Positions 20,452-28,482 of a stretch of DNA of 64,000 nucleotides are shown one piece after another (position 1 is the first letter of the stretch; each line of letters starts with the position of its first letter). The stretch comes from Capnocytophaga granulosa ATCC 51502. Its GTDB lineage: Bacteria; Bacteroidota; Bacteroidia; Flavobacteriales; Flavobacteriaceae. Under the pieces are notes generated by a model that saw nothing but the letters and a program-made list of their open reading frames with translations, made no database searches and was not told the DNA's origin. The position numbers were made by a program, and so were the translations under genes. The stretch spans positions 496,001 through 560,000 of the forward strand of contig NZ_KE150253.1 of assembly GCF_000411115.1 (NCBI RefSeq), read 5' to 3'.

Positions 20452-21777
20452 TTAATCTAAAGCACTAAGGTCAAATACTTTTACTTTTCTATCAAAGTCA
20501 TTGGTAGAGTTGTTGGTATCCTGATAGCGTGTAATACCATTTTTAGTATCTTTCACTTTGCGGATAAACACCTCGGAGGAGTAGAAACTTTCGGCCTTGA
20601 GTTCTCCTGCATCTATGCTATTGGGCAGACTATGAGGGAAGGATTTGTTAGCATCATCATGTTGGGCATTGACTCCATCAATGATTTTATCTATAGGGAT
20701 CTGTACGTACTTAGCAGTGTCAGGCTTAGGAGTAGTTATTGTAGGCAGTGCAACACGCTTATAAGCATCAAAGTGTTCTTTAGTATCTCTAAAAAGAATA
20801 TAGGCTTCCCTACCATGTGTATCCAAAAGGAAGTCCTTTCCCCCACTTTTGTGGAGTATGACCATATTGGTGACCGCAGGATTATCGGTGTCCAAAGTTT
20901 TTCCGTCTTTGACAAAAGAAGGATCTAAATATACTTCAAAGTGAGCACGGCTTAAATCAAGAGTTAGTTCAGGATTTCTTACAGGTTGTCCGGCGATAGG
21001 TTCTTTGTGGTTACGAGCAGAAGCCGCTACAATCTTGGATTTGCCTGGAGCTAAAGGATGTTCTTTTCCGCTACCTGGAAAGGCAATAACTGTTTTGGCA
21101 TATACATAGTCGGTATTGGCTTTCTCATTTAAACCTTCTAGGCCTTGTGCTTGACTCCAGTCATATTTCCCTTCGGCATCAAATCCTTTTTTACCTTTGT
21201 TGGATTTGGCATTGGCTGATACAGTCAATTTAGCAAAGTAGATACCATCCAAATAGAGCGTATCGGAGGAGTTGTTATGTACCTCAAAGAAGTTATCATA
21301 GTATTTGGCCGCTGTCTGGATATTGGAACCTGTATAGTATAACTGTTTGATCACCAAATCGCCCATACGAGCAGTGCTCATCTTGAACGAAAGAGCGTTT
21401 GCTTCTTTGGAAATAGTTACTCCCTGTTTGGAGGCAGAGAAATGAGCCTCATTGTCAAAGCCAAGGAGGGTATTGTTCTGTTCCTTGGTAAGGGATTTAG
21501 ACACCTCTATATTGTAAGTGCCAGGGAGTAGTTGTAGGATAGCCTTTCCTTCGTCAGAGGTGGTAGCTTCATACTGCTGGCCAGTAGAAGTGTCGGTAAG
21601 TTTTACCACAGCACCAGCGGCTTTGATATTATTGAATTTGTCCCCATAAGTAGCCTCTACTGTGTAGGAGATACGAGACACCTCTTGGCTTTGACCATTA
21701 TTATCAAAGCCCTCATCGTCCTTGCGGCAAGCACTCAGTAGCGCTATGCAAGATAGAAGTAAAACAATTTTCTTCAT
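20452..21777 (-). CDS. DUF4876 lipoprotein with N-terminal Cna-B-like domain
   Basis: 441 residues. Lipoprotein signal peptide with C17 (ALLSACRKDDEG). Residues about 35-125 form a prealbumin/Cna-B-like domain (AVVKLTDTSTGQQYEATTSD, ILQLLPGTYNIEVSKSL). The rest fits DUF4876: LVIKQLYYTGSNIQ, FFEVHNNSSDTLYLDGIYFA, NPAVTNMVILHKSG. Likely exposed on the outer membrane as a partner of the upstream TonB receptor. It is preceded by 79 bases with a 7-base repeat array. Ligand unknown. Confidence 0.8.
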   Translation of the reverse strand: MKKIVLLLSCIALLSACRKDDEGFDNNGQSQEVSRISYTVEATYGDKFNNIKAAGAVVKLTDTSTGQQYEATTSDEGKAILQLLPGTYNIEVSKSLTKEQNNTLLGFDNEAHFSASKQGVTISKEANALSFKMSTARMGDLVIKQLYYTGSNIQTAAKYYDNFFEVHNNSSDTLYLDGIYFAKLTVSANAKSNKGKKGFDAEGKYDWSQAQGLEGLNEKANTDYVYAKTVIAFPGSGKEHPLAPGKSKIVAASARNHKEPIAGQPVRNPELTLDLSRAHFEVYLDPSFVKDGKTLDTDNPAVTNMVILHKSGGKDFLLDTHGREAYILFRDTKEHFDAYKRVALPTITTPKPDTAKYVQIPIDKIIDGVNAQHDDANKSFPHSLPNSIDAGELKAESFYSSEVFIRKVKDTKNGITRYQDTNNSTNDFDRKVKVFDLSALD

Positions 21778-21782
21778 AAAAA

Positions 21783-21855
21783 TATATTAAGTTTTTAGTT
21801 GTTAGTGATTAGTTTTTAGTGTCTGATCACTCATTACTAATCACTAACCACGAGG
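21783..21855. repeat. Heptad array between TonB receptor and DUF4876 genes
   Basis: Read on the minus strand, about nine consecutive 7-base units (GTGGTTA, GTGATTA, GTAATGA, GTGATCA, GACACTA, AAAACTA, ATCACTA, ACAACTA, AAAACTT). The first half uses the GTGATTA form and the second its complement-like ATCACTA form, so the array can also fold back on itself. Confidence 0.75.
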
Positions 21856-21856
21856 A

Positions 21857-24529
21857 TTATATTTTTCCAAAGTTGAAAGTAGCAGTAGCTCCGAAAGAAA
21901 TGGCTTCGTTCATACGTGTTTCAGAACCAGCAATCACCACTGTGGGGCGGTAATTAGCTACATTATTGATATAAAAGGACAGAGAGAGTCCGTTTTGTAA
22001 TTCTTTTGTAAGGCGCAAGTGGAAGTTATGATACATAGGGGTACGTCTGTCTTGGCTTGTGGTACCTGCCACTCGGTGGAGGGACTGGTAGCGACTGCTG
22101 CTTCGCTCTGCCTCTGGGATTGCAATATGTTGTAGCTGACTATTTAGATACCCCAAAGGATAGATATCCTTAATAGAAGCAAACTGATGACTAAAGGTGA
22201 ATTGCTCTATTGTCAAGGAGGTCAATAGTCCTAAGAAAGGCAGGTGATAGGTAGCCGTTAGGCGCAAGCTTAGCTTATCGGCACTTGTGATGTCCTTAGG
22301 GTATAGGATATATCGGTGTTCGGTGTCAGCAAAATTGGTATTAGCCACTTGGTTGGGCAAATTGCTGTCAGATTCGGAATATATATAGCTTCCAGAAAGG
22401 GTAAATTGGGTATTGATAGCTTCAATCTTATTAAAATGTACCATTATCTCTACTCCTATATCTGTATTTTTGGCAGTATTTGAGGTGCTTTGGTACTCCA
22501 AGAGCATATCTTTGTAACCTATAATGGTATAGGAAGGCGGTAATTTAGGGTTCGTATTGGGGGTGAACCTCAGCTCAGGAATGGGATAAAGGCCTAAGTG
22601 AGGGTTGTTCTCAAAGCTATCGTAGTTATAGTTAAGGAATCCTGTAAGGTTAAGGCGCGCAAAAGGCAAGGTAAGGTCAGTACCTACTTCATATTTCCAA
22701 GCTTTGGCAGGCTTGAGGGACACTTCAGGACGTTCTATGACATGGGTTTGTATATAATTGACGGCATAGTCACCAGTACGCAAGTCTTTGACTAAGATGT
22801 CAAAAAATACATTGCCAGGGAAGCGGTTTTGTAAGGAAGGAGCCTTGGTGGCTAGTCCTGCTCCTGCTCTTAATTTTACGGAGGGGGAGAGGGTGAATGC
22901 CATGTTCAAGCGGGGGCTAAGTGAAGAAAACCCATTTTGGTTCTCATATCTTAGTCCTATATTAGTTGCTAAGCATTGGCGGTTGTTGAAGGTATAGGTG
23001 ATATTGTCTTGCACATAGAAGTGGAAGAGCTTATTGGCTATCACATAACGATTAAAGTTCAGCGGGCGTACACCTTGTCCGCTATCTGTGCCTCCTTTGT
23101 TAGGGTTTAGAGAAGAGAGCATAGAAGCAGAATTGGTATCAAAGATCTTTCCTTCGCCTATATTATCACTATAGGTGAAGCCCGTTCCTGCCGATACGAG
23201 ATGACGGAAATTATGATAGAAGAAATCTTTGGAAGCATTCAGGCTTAGAGCACCATTAATAGGTTCGCCTATGGTGCGCTCCTTGGACATATAGGAGACA
23301 GGCGTATAGGCTCCTTGGTGGAAAGAGGTATGGTCAGCCAAGGGAACTACATTACCTATTCCATTGACATAGTATTCCTTGGTAGAATCTGTTTTTGTAT
23401 AAGAGAAGCTTACAGAGCTTGTTAGTTGGTCTATCCAAGAGCTTTCTAGCTGCAAGGTAGTGCGGTTACTTAGTGTATAGCCGTATTCTTTTTTAGAGGA
23501 GCCATTTCGGAACATCTCGTCCAATTCTTTGTACTGCTTGCTGCCGTCCAAGTTACTTCTTGCCGAGAGGGTTAGTGTATTTTTTAAGCGTTGAGAGGAG
23601 TTATAAGTACTCCATATTGCTGTGGTGGTGAGGCGGTTGAAGGACATCAGATCATTACGAGGATCGCTGTTAGAGTTGAGATAGTCTAAGGATAGACTCA
23701 GGTTACCCCAGTTTCTAGGCAATTTGAAGCCCTTTAGTGCACTCAGGGTATTACCTCCCCCTACCATAGAAGCAGAGAGCTGTAGGGGAGATACCCCCGC
23801 CTTGCGCTCTACGATAATCAAGCCCGAAGTCGCATTACCATATTTAGCATCGGCAATACCACTGATCACTTCTACCTTTTCTATATTGGAAGAAGGGATG
23901 GTACGTAGGTCAATGGAGCTATTGGCATGAGAAAAAGCAGCGTTATTGCTTCCTCCTTTTTGAGTATAAGCATAGGTCTGCATATTCTCATCGTTGGAGA
24001 TATACATATCATCCATAATGAAGCCTATTCCAAAAGCGTTATTCTGGTTTTTGAGGGCAGTACGCAGTTGGATATCTTTGGGACTCTCCAGCGCAATATT
24101 CTTGATAGGTTGCCCAGGGAGTTGTTGCAGCACATCGGATAGGGAGAGCGATTGGAACTGACTAATGGCATATTTGTCAAGAGTGATAGCTGAGCTGGTT
24201 TTGTCCTTGACCTTGTCGGCAGTAACCACTACTTCTTTTAAGGAGAGAGATTCTTCTCTTAGGGTAATAGTAATAGAGATATCACTCCCTTTGATTGTAC
24301 GTCTTTCCATACCTAAGAATTGTATGTCCAAGTCGTATTCCTTAAGGAAAGGGAGGGAAAACTTACCGTTTTCATCCGTGATAGCCCATTTTTTGGTGTT
24401 TTTATCCACAACACTCACCCCTAGAAGAGGTTCCTTCCGCTCGTCTTGTACGATGCCAGAGAGCAACTGCTGTTGGCCGTATAATGTAACGGAAAATAAT
24501 GCTAAAAAGCTCCAAATCAGATACTTCAT
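21857..24529 (-). CDS. TonB-dependent outer membrane receptor
   Basis: 890 residues. Signal peptide 1-19, a carboxypeptidase-regulatory-like domain (LLSGIVQDERKEPLLGVSVV, residues about 22-105), a plug domain (SLSDVLQQLPGQPIKNI to about residue 240) and a 22-strand-type barrel ending with aromatic-rich strands (GATATFNFGKI). Imports a ligand across the outer membrane using TonB energy. First gene of the TonB-DUF4876-DUF6850-peroxidase run, so it probably defines the substrate. The peroxidase suggests a metal, haem or metallophore, but nothing in the sequence identifies it. No SusD-like partner is present. Confidence 0.92.
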   Translation of the reverse strand: MKYLIWSFLALFSVTLYGQQQLLSGIVQDERKEPLLGVSVVDKNTKKWAITDENGKFSLPFLKEYDLDIQFLGMERRTIKGSDISITITLREESLSLKEVVVTADKVKDKTSSAITLDKYAISQFQSLSLSDVLQQLPGQPIKNIALESPKDIQLRTALKNQNNAFGIGFIMDDMYISNDENMQTYAYTQKGGSNNAAFSHANSSIDLRTIPSSNIEKVEVISGIADAKYGNATSGLIIVERKAGVSPLQLSASMVGGGNTLSALKGFKLPRNWGNLSLSLDYLNSNSDPRNDLMSFNRLTTTAIWSTYNSSQRLKNTLTLSARSNLDGSKQYKELDEMFRNGSSKKEYGYTLSNRTTLQLESSWIDQLTSSVSFSYTKTDSTKEYYVNGIGNVVPLADHTSFHQGAYTPVSYMSKERTIGEPINGALSLNASKDFFYHNFRHLVSAGTGFTYSDNIGEGKIFDTNSASMLSSLNPNKGGTDSGQGVRPLNFNRYVIANKLFHFYVQDNITYTFNNRQCLATNIGLRYENQNGFSSLSPRLNMAFTLSPSVKLRAGAGLATKAPSLQNRFPGNVFFDILVKDLRTGDYAVNYIQTHVIERPEVSLKPAKAWKYEVGTDLTLPFARLNLTGFLNYNYDSFENNPHLGLYPIPELRFTPNTNPKLPPSYTIIGYKDMLLEYQSTSNTAKNTDIGVEIMVHFNKIEAINTQFTLSGSYIYSESDSNLPNQVANTNFADTEHRYILYPKDITSADKLSLRLTATYHLPFLGLLTSLTIEQFTFSHQFASIKDIYPLGYLNSQLQHIAIPEAERSSSRYQSLHRVAGTTSQDRRTPMYHNFHLRLTKELQNGLSLSFYINNVANYRPTVVIAGSETRMNEAISFGATATFNFGKI

Positions 24530-24548
24530 GAAGTAAAAATTTCGGGAG

Positions 24549-24556
24549 CAAAGATA
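24549..24556 (-). promoter_or_regulatory. Candidate -7 box of the TonB-receptor operon
   Basis: Minus strand TATCTTTG, about 20 bases upstream of the ATG. No -33 TTG at normal spacing, so possibly activator-dependent. No obvious Fur-like palindrome was seen. Confidence 0.45.
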
Positions 24557-24684
24557 TTATTTTAAATCGGTCTAAATCATTTTTTAACTTTTTATTAAAT
24601 ATTCAGTATTTTATAATTAGCAGAAGAGGAATTTGTGTAGTTAAATTATATTCTTTTGTAAATCGCTGTATAAATTGATAAATA

Positions 24685-24740
24685 AAAGGTTATAAAGGTG
24701 AGGGATTTCAGCTAAAACCCTATAATTCTTTATTCCTTAG
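24685..24740. repeat. GGGTTATAGG hairpin repeat, degenerate copy 2
   Basis: AAAGGTTATAAAGG, then TTTCAGCTAAAACCCTATAA and TTCTTTATTCC. Same order of motifs as at 17547-17604, but the left arm has diverged. Confidence 0.5.
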
Positions 24741-24744
24741 TTAT

Positions 24745-24920
24745 TAATACGAATCAGTAGAAAGGCAATCGTATAGTCCAATTCATTAAGACGCAATTTA
24801 TTGCGTCTCTACGGAAAACTATATCTATTATGTAATTGTCTTAGCCAGCGCATGTGTAGAGACGCATTTTATTGCGCCTTAGATAGTTAGCGGATAATAT
24901 TTAACTAAGGATTCGTATTA
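24745..24920. repeat. Nested-palindrome repeat element, full two-arm copy
   Basis: The outer ends are perfect 11-bp inverted repeats: TAATACGAATC (24745-24755) and GATTCGTATTA (24910-24920). Inside lie two palindromes, AGACGCAATTTATTGCGTCT (24789-24808) and GTAGAGACGCATTTTATTGCG (from 24856), separated by about 45 bases including GTCTTAGCCAGCGC. Most of the 663-base gap between the TonB gene and the small 25193 gene is this element plus remnants. Confidence 0.75.
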
Positions 24921-25103
24921 TTGATTGTTCTTAGTGTAAGGTATATCATACTTGCTTATGATAGATTGGGCTCTTTCAGCCAATTCTTCTATTGTTTTCT
25001 TTTTTTAGAAGAAAGTGCTGTCTTTGTTGTAGTTGTTTTATTGTGTTCGGGAGGGGCTCTTTGTATGGATAATCAGATAGAGGTTTTCGTAAGAGATCGA
25101 GGA
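24918..25103 (-). pseudogene. Possible frameshifted coding remnant downstream of the small 25193 gene
   Basis: Minus strand: one frame gives DYPYKEPLPNTIKQLQQRQ then reaches a run of seven A. Past the run a different frame continues EELAERAQSIISKYDIPYTK to a TAA at 24918-24920. A one-base shift at the A run would join them into one helical C terminus. No good start or homologue recognised. The stop lies in the repeat end at 24910-24920. Weak call: chance is possible. Confidence 0.2.
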
Positions 25104-25138
25104 ATAAAAAAATAACCTTACGAGGGAGTAGGTTATTT
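25104..25138 (-). terminator. Rho-independent terminator after the small 25193 gene
   Basis: Minus strand: AAATAACC, a 13-base loop, GGTTATTT followed by further T residues, about 55-90 bases after the stop. Confidence 0.55.
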
Positions 25139-25192
25139 CTTAGGTTTTTTCTTGTAGGTATTGGCAATCATTTCTTCTTCTGAAACAAAGAA

Positions 25193-25519
25193 TTAAAGAT
25201 TAAATTTTTCTCTCAAATGCTGTGATATATTACCATTAATTTCATCAGAAAGTACCATACTAAGTGCATAATCATCAGGAGTCATACGGTATTTTTTAGC
25301 AGCTTCTACAATTTCAGCTGGGGTCATTTTGAGTTTTTCAGCAGCTTCCAAAACCTCTTGGGAAAAAGCAGTTTTTTTAAGTCCTGTTTTAGCTTTTGTT
25401 TTGGTAGGGGCTTTCTTAGTAGATTCGTCTGTAACAGTAACAAAATCAAATGTTTTTATATACTGTATAAGATTTTTTGCGATGTTGCTGTTACTGTCTA
25501 TGGTGATTATGTAAGCCAT
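25193..25519 (-). CDS. Small hypothetical protein with Lys-rich linker and helical C terminus
   Basis: 108 residues. An N-terminal beta/alpha unit (MAYIITIDSNSNIAKNLIQY, then FDFVTV), a Lys/Thr-rich linker (TKKAPTKTKAKTGLKK) and a helical C-terminal half with two similar turns (KLKMTPAEIVEAAKKYRMTP). The N-terminal half resembles small Bacteroidota proteins that often act as antitoxin-like partners (DUF2683-like), but no toxin gene is adjacent and this resemblance is loose. Candidate -7 box TACCTTTG on the minus strand at 25540-25547. Isolated gene; function unknown. Confidence 0.6.
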   Translation of the reverse strand: MAYIITIDSNSNIAKNLIQYIKTFDFVTVTDESTKKAPTKTKAKTGLKKTAFSQEVLEAAEKLKMTPAEIVEAAKKYRMTPDDYALSMVLSDEINGNISQHLREKFNL

Positions 25520-25539
25520 AAGTTATTTGTTTTTGAGTA

Positions 25540-25547
25540 CAAAGGTA
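25540..25547 (-). promoter_or_regulatory. Candidate -7 box of the small 25193 gene
   Basis: Minus strand TACCTTTG, 20 bases upstream of the ATG. Confidence 0.4.
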
Positions 25548-25648
25548 CAAATTATTCCCCATACTAGACCACAAAAATTATACCAAATCCCTATAATCCT
25601 TAACACAAAAAAATTAATCATTAATTTCATACATTAATCATTATTTCG

Positions 25649-25656
25649 TATCTTTG
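25649..25656 (+). promoter_or_regulatory. Candidate -7 box of the DegT aminotransferase gene
   Basis: TATCTTTG followed by GCGGGCG, 22 bases before the ATG. No -33 TTG seen. Confidence 0.45.
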
Positions 25657-25678
25657 CGGGCGATAAACAACCAAGACC

Positions 25679-26806
25679 ATGAAGAAAATTCAAATGGTAG
25701 ATTTGCAAGGGCAATATGAACCCTTGAAAGCACAAATACAGCAATCCTTTGATGAGGTGCTCTCCAGTGCGGCCTTTATCAATGGCCCTCAGGTGCAAGC
25801 GCTACAGAAGGAATTGGAACAATACTTACAGGTAAAACATGTGATTCCTTGCGCCAATGGTACTGATGCTCTCCAGATAGCTATGATGGGCTTAGGCCTT
25901 AAACCTGGTGATGAAGTCATCACAGCCGACTTTACTTTTGCCGCTACTGTGGAGGTGATAGCTCTTCTAGGGCTTACGCCTGTACTGGTAGATGTGGAAC
26001 CCAATACGTTCAATATAGATATAGAGGCTATTAAGAAAGCGATTACTCCTAAAACCAAAGCCATCGTTCCTGTGCACCTATATGGTCGCCCTGCCAATAT
26101 GGAGGTGATTATGCAGATAGCTAAAGAGCATAACCTCTTTGTGATAGAGGACAATGCACAAGGTATAGGGGCGGACTACACTTGGAGTGATGGCCACAAA
26201 CAGAAGCTCGGTACTATAGGGCAGGTAGGGGCTACAAGTTTCTTCCCCTCCAAGAACTTGGGTTGCTATGGCGATGGCGGGGCTATCTTTACCAATGATG
26301 ATGCGCTGGCGCATACCCTGCGAGGTATTGTAAATCATGGTATGTACGTGCGTTATCACCACGATGTGGTAGGGGTCAATTCTCGTTTGGACTCCTTGCA
26401 AGCATGTGTATTGCGAGCCAAACTGCCTCACCTAGATACCTATAATAAGAAGCGCCGTAGCTTTGCCCGTATGTATTCTGAAAGGTTGGCAGCCAACCCC
26501 AATATCATCACTCCAGAGATTCCCGAAGGGGATACTGCCCATGTGTTTCACCAATACACCATACGTATTACCAATGGTAAGCGTGATGCCTTAGCTGAGC
26601 ACTTATCTGCCCATGGTGTACCTTTTGGAATTTACTATCCTATACCACTGCATCAGCAAAAAGCCTATACAGATCCTCGCTATAAGGAGGCAGACTTTCC
26701 CGTGACCAATCTCCTAGTACAGGAAGTACTTTCCTTGCCTATGCACACGGAATTGGACGAAGAACAAATAAATTTTATCACAAAGTTGATTATTGATTTT
26801 GTATAA
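25679..26806 (+). CDS. DegT/DnrJ/EryC1/StrS family PLP-dependent aminotransferase
   Basis: 375 residues, full length for the family. Fold-type I PLP enzyme: CANGTDALQIAM phosphate-binding region, DNAQGIGADY (cofactor Asp), and the Schiff-base K192 in FFPSKNLGCYGDGGA. C-terminal motif GIYYPIPLHQQKAY is typical of sugar 3- or 4-aminotransferases of the WlbC/WbpE/FdtB kind. Transfers amino groups to nucleotide-linked keto sugars for glycan or O-antigen building. No other glycan genes are next to it, so the sugar cannot be named. pdhB follows with its own promoter overlapping this gene's 3' end. Confidence 0.92.
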   Translation: MKKIQMVDLQGQYEPLKAQIQQSFDEVLSSAAFINGPQVQALQKELEQYLQVKHVIPCANGTDALQIAMMGLGLKPGDEVITADFTFAATVEVIALLGLTPVLVDVEPNTFNIDIEAIKKAITPKTKAIVPVHLYGRPANMEVIMQIAKEHNLFVIEDNAQGIGADYTWSDGHKQKLGTIGQVGATSFFPSKNLGCYGDGGAIFTNDDALAHTLRGIVNHGMYVRYHHDVVGVNSRLDSLQACVLRAKLPHLDTYNKKRRSFARMYSERLAANPNIITPEIPEGDTAHVFHQYTIRITNGKRDALAEHLSAHGVPFGIYYPIPLHQQKAYTDPRYKEADFPVTNLLVQEVLSLPMHTELDEEQINFITKLIIDFV

Positions 26807-26828
26807 AGTAAAAAAATACGTAATTTTG
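26799..26828 (+). promoter_or_regulatory. Promoter of pdhB
   Basis: TTG (26799-26801), 19 bases, TAATTTTG (26821-26828): a full -33/-7 match, starting within the last codons of the DegT gene and 86 bases before pdhB. Confidence 0.6.
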
Positions 26829-26845
26829 CAGCTAGTTAACAGAAG

Positions 26846-26909
26846 AAAGAATAGTGAAAAGTGAATAGTGGCTAACCACTAACCACTAATTGCTAAGAAC
26901 TAAAAATAA
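26846..26909. repeat. Heptad array upstream of pdhB
   Basis: Units such as AGTGAAT, AGTGGCT, AACCACT, AACCACT, AATTGCT, AAGAACT spaced by 7 bases, inside the predicted 5' untranslated region of pdhB. Confidence 0.7.
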
Positions 26910-26914
26910 AAGTA

Positions 26915-27892
26915 ATGAGAACAATACAATTCAGAGAAGCTGTTTGCGAAGCGATGAGTGAAGAAATGCGTCGTGATCCTTCTATTTATTTGATGGGAGA
27001 AGAGGTAGCCGAGTACAATGGTGCCTACAAAGCCTCCAAGGGAATGTTGGACGAGTTCGGCCCTAAGCGAATCATAGATACACCTATTGCAGAGAGTGGT
27101 TTCTCTGGGATCGGAGTAGGTTCGGCTATGAATGGTTGCCGTCCTATCATTGAGTACATGACCTTTAACTTCTCCTTGGTTGCCATGGACCAAATCATCT
27201 CCAATGCAGCTAAGATGCGCCAAATGTCAGGCGGACAGATCAATATTCCTATTGTATTCCGTGGGCCTACTGCCTCTGCTGGACAATTGGGAGCTACGCA
27301 CTCACAGGCTTTTGAGAATTGGTTTGCTAACTGTCCAGGTCTTAAAGTGGTAGTACCTTCTACGCCTTATGATGCCAAAGGCTTGCTCAAATCAGCCATT
27401 CGTGATAATGACCCTGTAATCTTCATGGAATCCGAACAGATGTACGGGGACAAAGGTGAAGTGCCAGAAGAGGAATATACCATTCCACTAGGCGTAGCCG
27501 ATGTTAAGCGTGCTGGGAAAGATGTAACTATTGTTTCTTTCGGAAAGATTATCAAAGAGGCTTTCGCTGCTGCCGATGCGCTTGCTAAGGAAGGTATAGA
27601 GTGTGAGATTATAGATATTCGTACCATTCGTCCTATGGACTGGGAGACTATCTTTGCTTCAGTGAAGAAAACCAACCGCTTGGTAATCCTTGAAGAAGCA
27701 TGGCCTTTTGGCTGTGTATCTTCTGAAATTACTTACCAAGTACAAGAACATATCTTTGACTACTTAGATGCACCTATCCAACGTATCACTACTGCTGATA
27801 CCCCTGCTCCTTATTCACCAGCCCTTCTACAAGAATGGTTGCCTAACGCTCAGGACGTAATCAAAGCAGTGAAGAAGGTACTTTATAAATAG
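26915..27892 (+). CDS. pdhB: Pyruvate dehydrogenase complex E1 component, beta subunit
   Basis: 325 residues. N terminus MRTIQFREAVCEAMSEEMRR with MGEEVAEYNGAYKASKG, DTPIAESGFSGIGVGSAM (substrate/TPP region) and VFRGPTASAGQLGATHSQ, all typical of PDH E1-beta. The C-terminal half has the transketolase C domain (DIRTIRPMDWETI, RLVILEEAWPFGCVSSE). Pairs with E1-alpha to decarboxylate pyruvate and feed acetyl-CoA synthesis in the cytosol. E1-alpha and E2 are not nearby; I recall that flavobacteria commonly keep pdhB apart. The TAG stop begins a heptad repeat array. Confidence 0.96.
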   Translation: MRTIQFREAVCEAMSEEMRRDPSIYLMGEEVAEYNGAYKASKGMLDEFGPKRIIDTPIAESGFSGIGVGSAMNGCRPIIEYMTFNFSLVAMDQIISNAAKMRQMSGGQINIPIVFRGPTASAGQLGATHSQAFENWFANCPGLKVVVPSTPYDAKGLLKSAIRDNDPVIFMESEQMYGDKGEVPEEEYTIPLGVADVKRAGKDVTIVSFGKIIKEAFAAADALAKEGIECEIIDIRTIRPMDWETIFASVKKTNRLVILEEAWPFGCVSSEITYQVQEHIFDYLDAPIQRITTADTPAPYSPALLQEWLPNAQDVIKAVKKVLYK

Positions 27893-27947
27893 TGACAAAC
27901 GACTAGTGACTAGTGACAAATGACTAGTGATTAGTGATAAACGATAA
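27890..27947 (+). repeat. Heptad array at the pdhB 3' end
   Basis: Starting with the stop codon: TAGTGAC, AAACGAC, TAGTGAC, TAGTGAC, AAATGAC, TAGTGAT, TAGTGAT, AAACGAT, eight exact 7-base steps. Runs straight into the palindromic element at 27946. Confidence 0.85.
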
Positions 27948-28037
27948 GACGCAATAAATTGCGTCTCTACGGAAGACTATGCTAAAGAAGGAATTGTCTT
28001 GGCTGGCGCTTGTGTAGAGACGCAATTTATTGCGTAT
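27946..28037. repeat. Nested-palindrome repeat element, core-only copy
   Basis: AAGACGCAATAAATTGCGTC (27946-27965) plus TCTAC, about 40 bases with GTCTTGGCTGGCGC, then GTAGAGACGCAATTTATTGC (28014-28033). The two ends are inverted repeats of each other and each is itself palindromic. Matches the centre of the 24745-24920 element; the outer TAATACGAATC arms are absent. Confidence 0.75.
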
Positions 28038-28057
28038 TAATATAGAAATGTACAGAC

Positions 28058-28172
28058 TCTTAATGTGGGGAGGTGTATTGTCTCTTAATGTGGAGATGTG
28101 TTATTTTCTTAATGTGGAGATGTGTTATTTTCTTAATGTGGAGATGTGTTATTTTCTTAATGTGGAGATGTA
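28058..28172 (+). repeat. 24-bp tandem repeat, about five copies
   Basis: Unit TCTTAATGTGGAGATGTGTT plus ATTT, starting at 28058, 28083, 28107, 28131 and 28155. The first copy is 25 bases with changes; the middle copies are identical. No open frame, no spacers. Rest of the 371-base gap between pdhB and rpmF is the heptad array, the palindromic element and the terminator. Confidence 0.9.
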
Positions 28173-28207
28173 TTGCGTATTGGTAGGATTTGATTCTTTT
28201 GAAGAAT

Positions 28208-28248
28208 AAAAAAAGGTAAAAAGTATTGTTTTACTTTTTACCTTTTAT
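28208..28248. terminator. Terminator between pdhB and rpmF (convergent)
   Basis: AAAAGGTAAAAAGTA (28211-28225) pairs with TACTTTTTACCTTTT (28232-28246). A/T-rich hairpin between convergent genes. Confidence 0.5.
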
Positions 28249-28263
28249 CTTTTACTTATATTT

Positions 28264-28470
28264 TTAGCTTGCAGCAGCTTCGTTGCCAGCGGTAGCGTCT
28301 ATAAGGACTTGGCCACGATAGTAGAGCTTGCCTTCAAACCAGTGTGCTCTGTGGTAAAGGTGTAGTTCGCCAGTTGTTGGGTCCTTAGCTATTTGAGGAA
28401 CTACAGCTGTGTCATGAGTTCTTCTTTTGTCTCTTCGGGTAGAGGATTGTCTTCGTTTGGGATGTGCCAT
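28264..28470 (-). CDS. rpmF: 50S ribosomal protein bL32
   Basis: 68 residues beginning [20 protein letters not shown], the conserved bL32 N terminus. The Cys pair of zinc-binding bL32 is absent here, as in the Cys-minus form, and a [20 protein letters not shown] segment follows. Component of the large ribosomal subunit. It lies 12 bases after yceD, the usual bacterial partner, and is transcribed with it. Confidence 0.95.
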   Translation of the reverse strand: MAHPKRRQSSTRRDKRRTHDTAVVPQIAKDPTTGELHLYHRAHWFEGKLYYRGQVLIDATAGNEAAAS

Positions 28471-28482
28471 TTTCTTATTTTT

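Noticed and set aside
24780-24905. Possible small RNA gene at the palindromes between the TonB receptor and the 25193 gene
   Set aside because: The same sequence recurs at 27946 and 40466 as a dispersed repeat, so a repeat family explains it better.
28058-28172. CRISPR-like look of the 24-bp repeats
   Set aside because: Units are directly adjacent with no spacers, and no cas genes are present.
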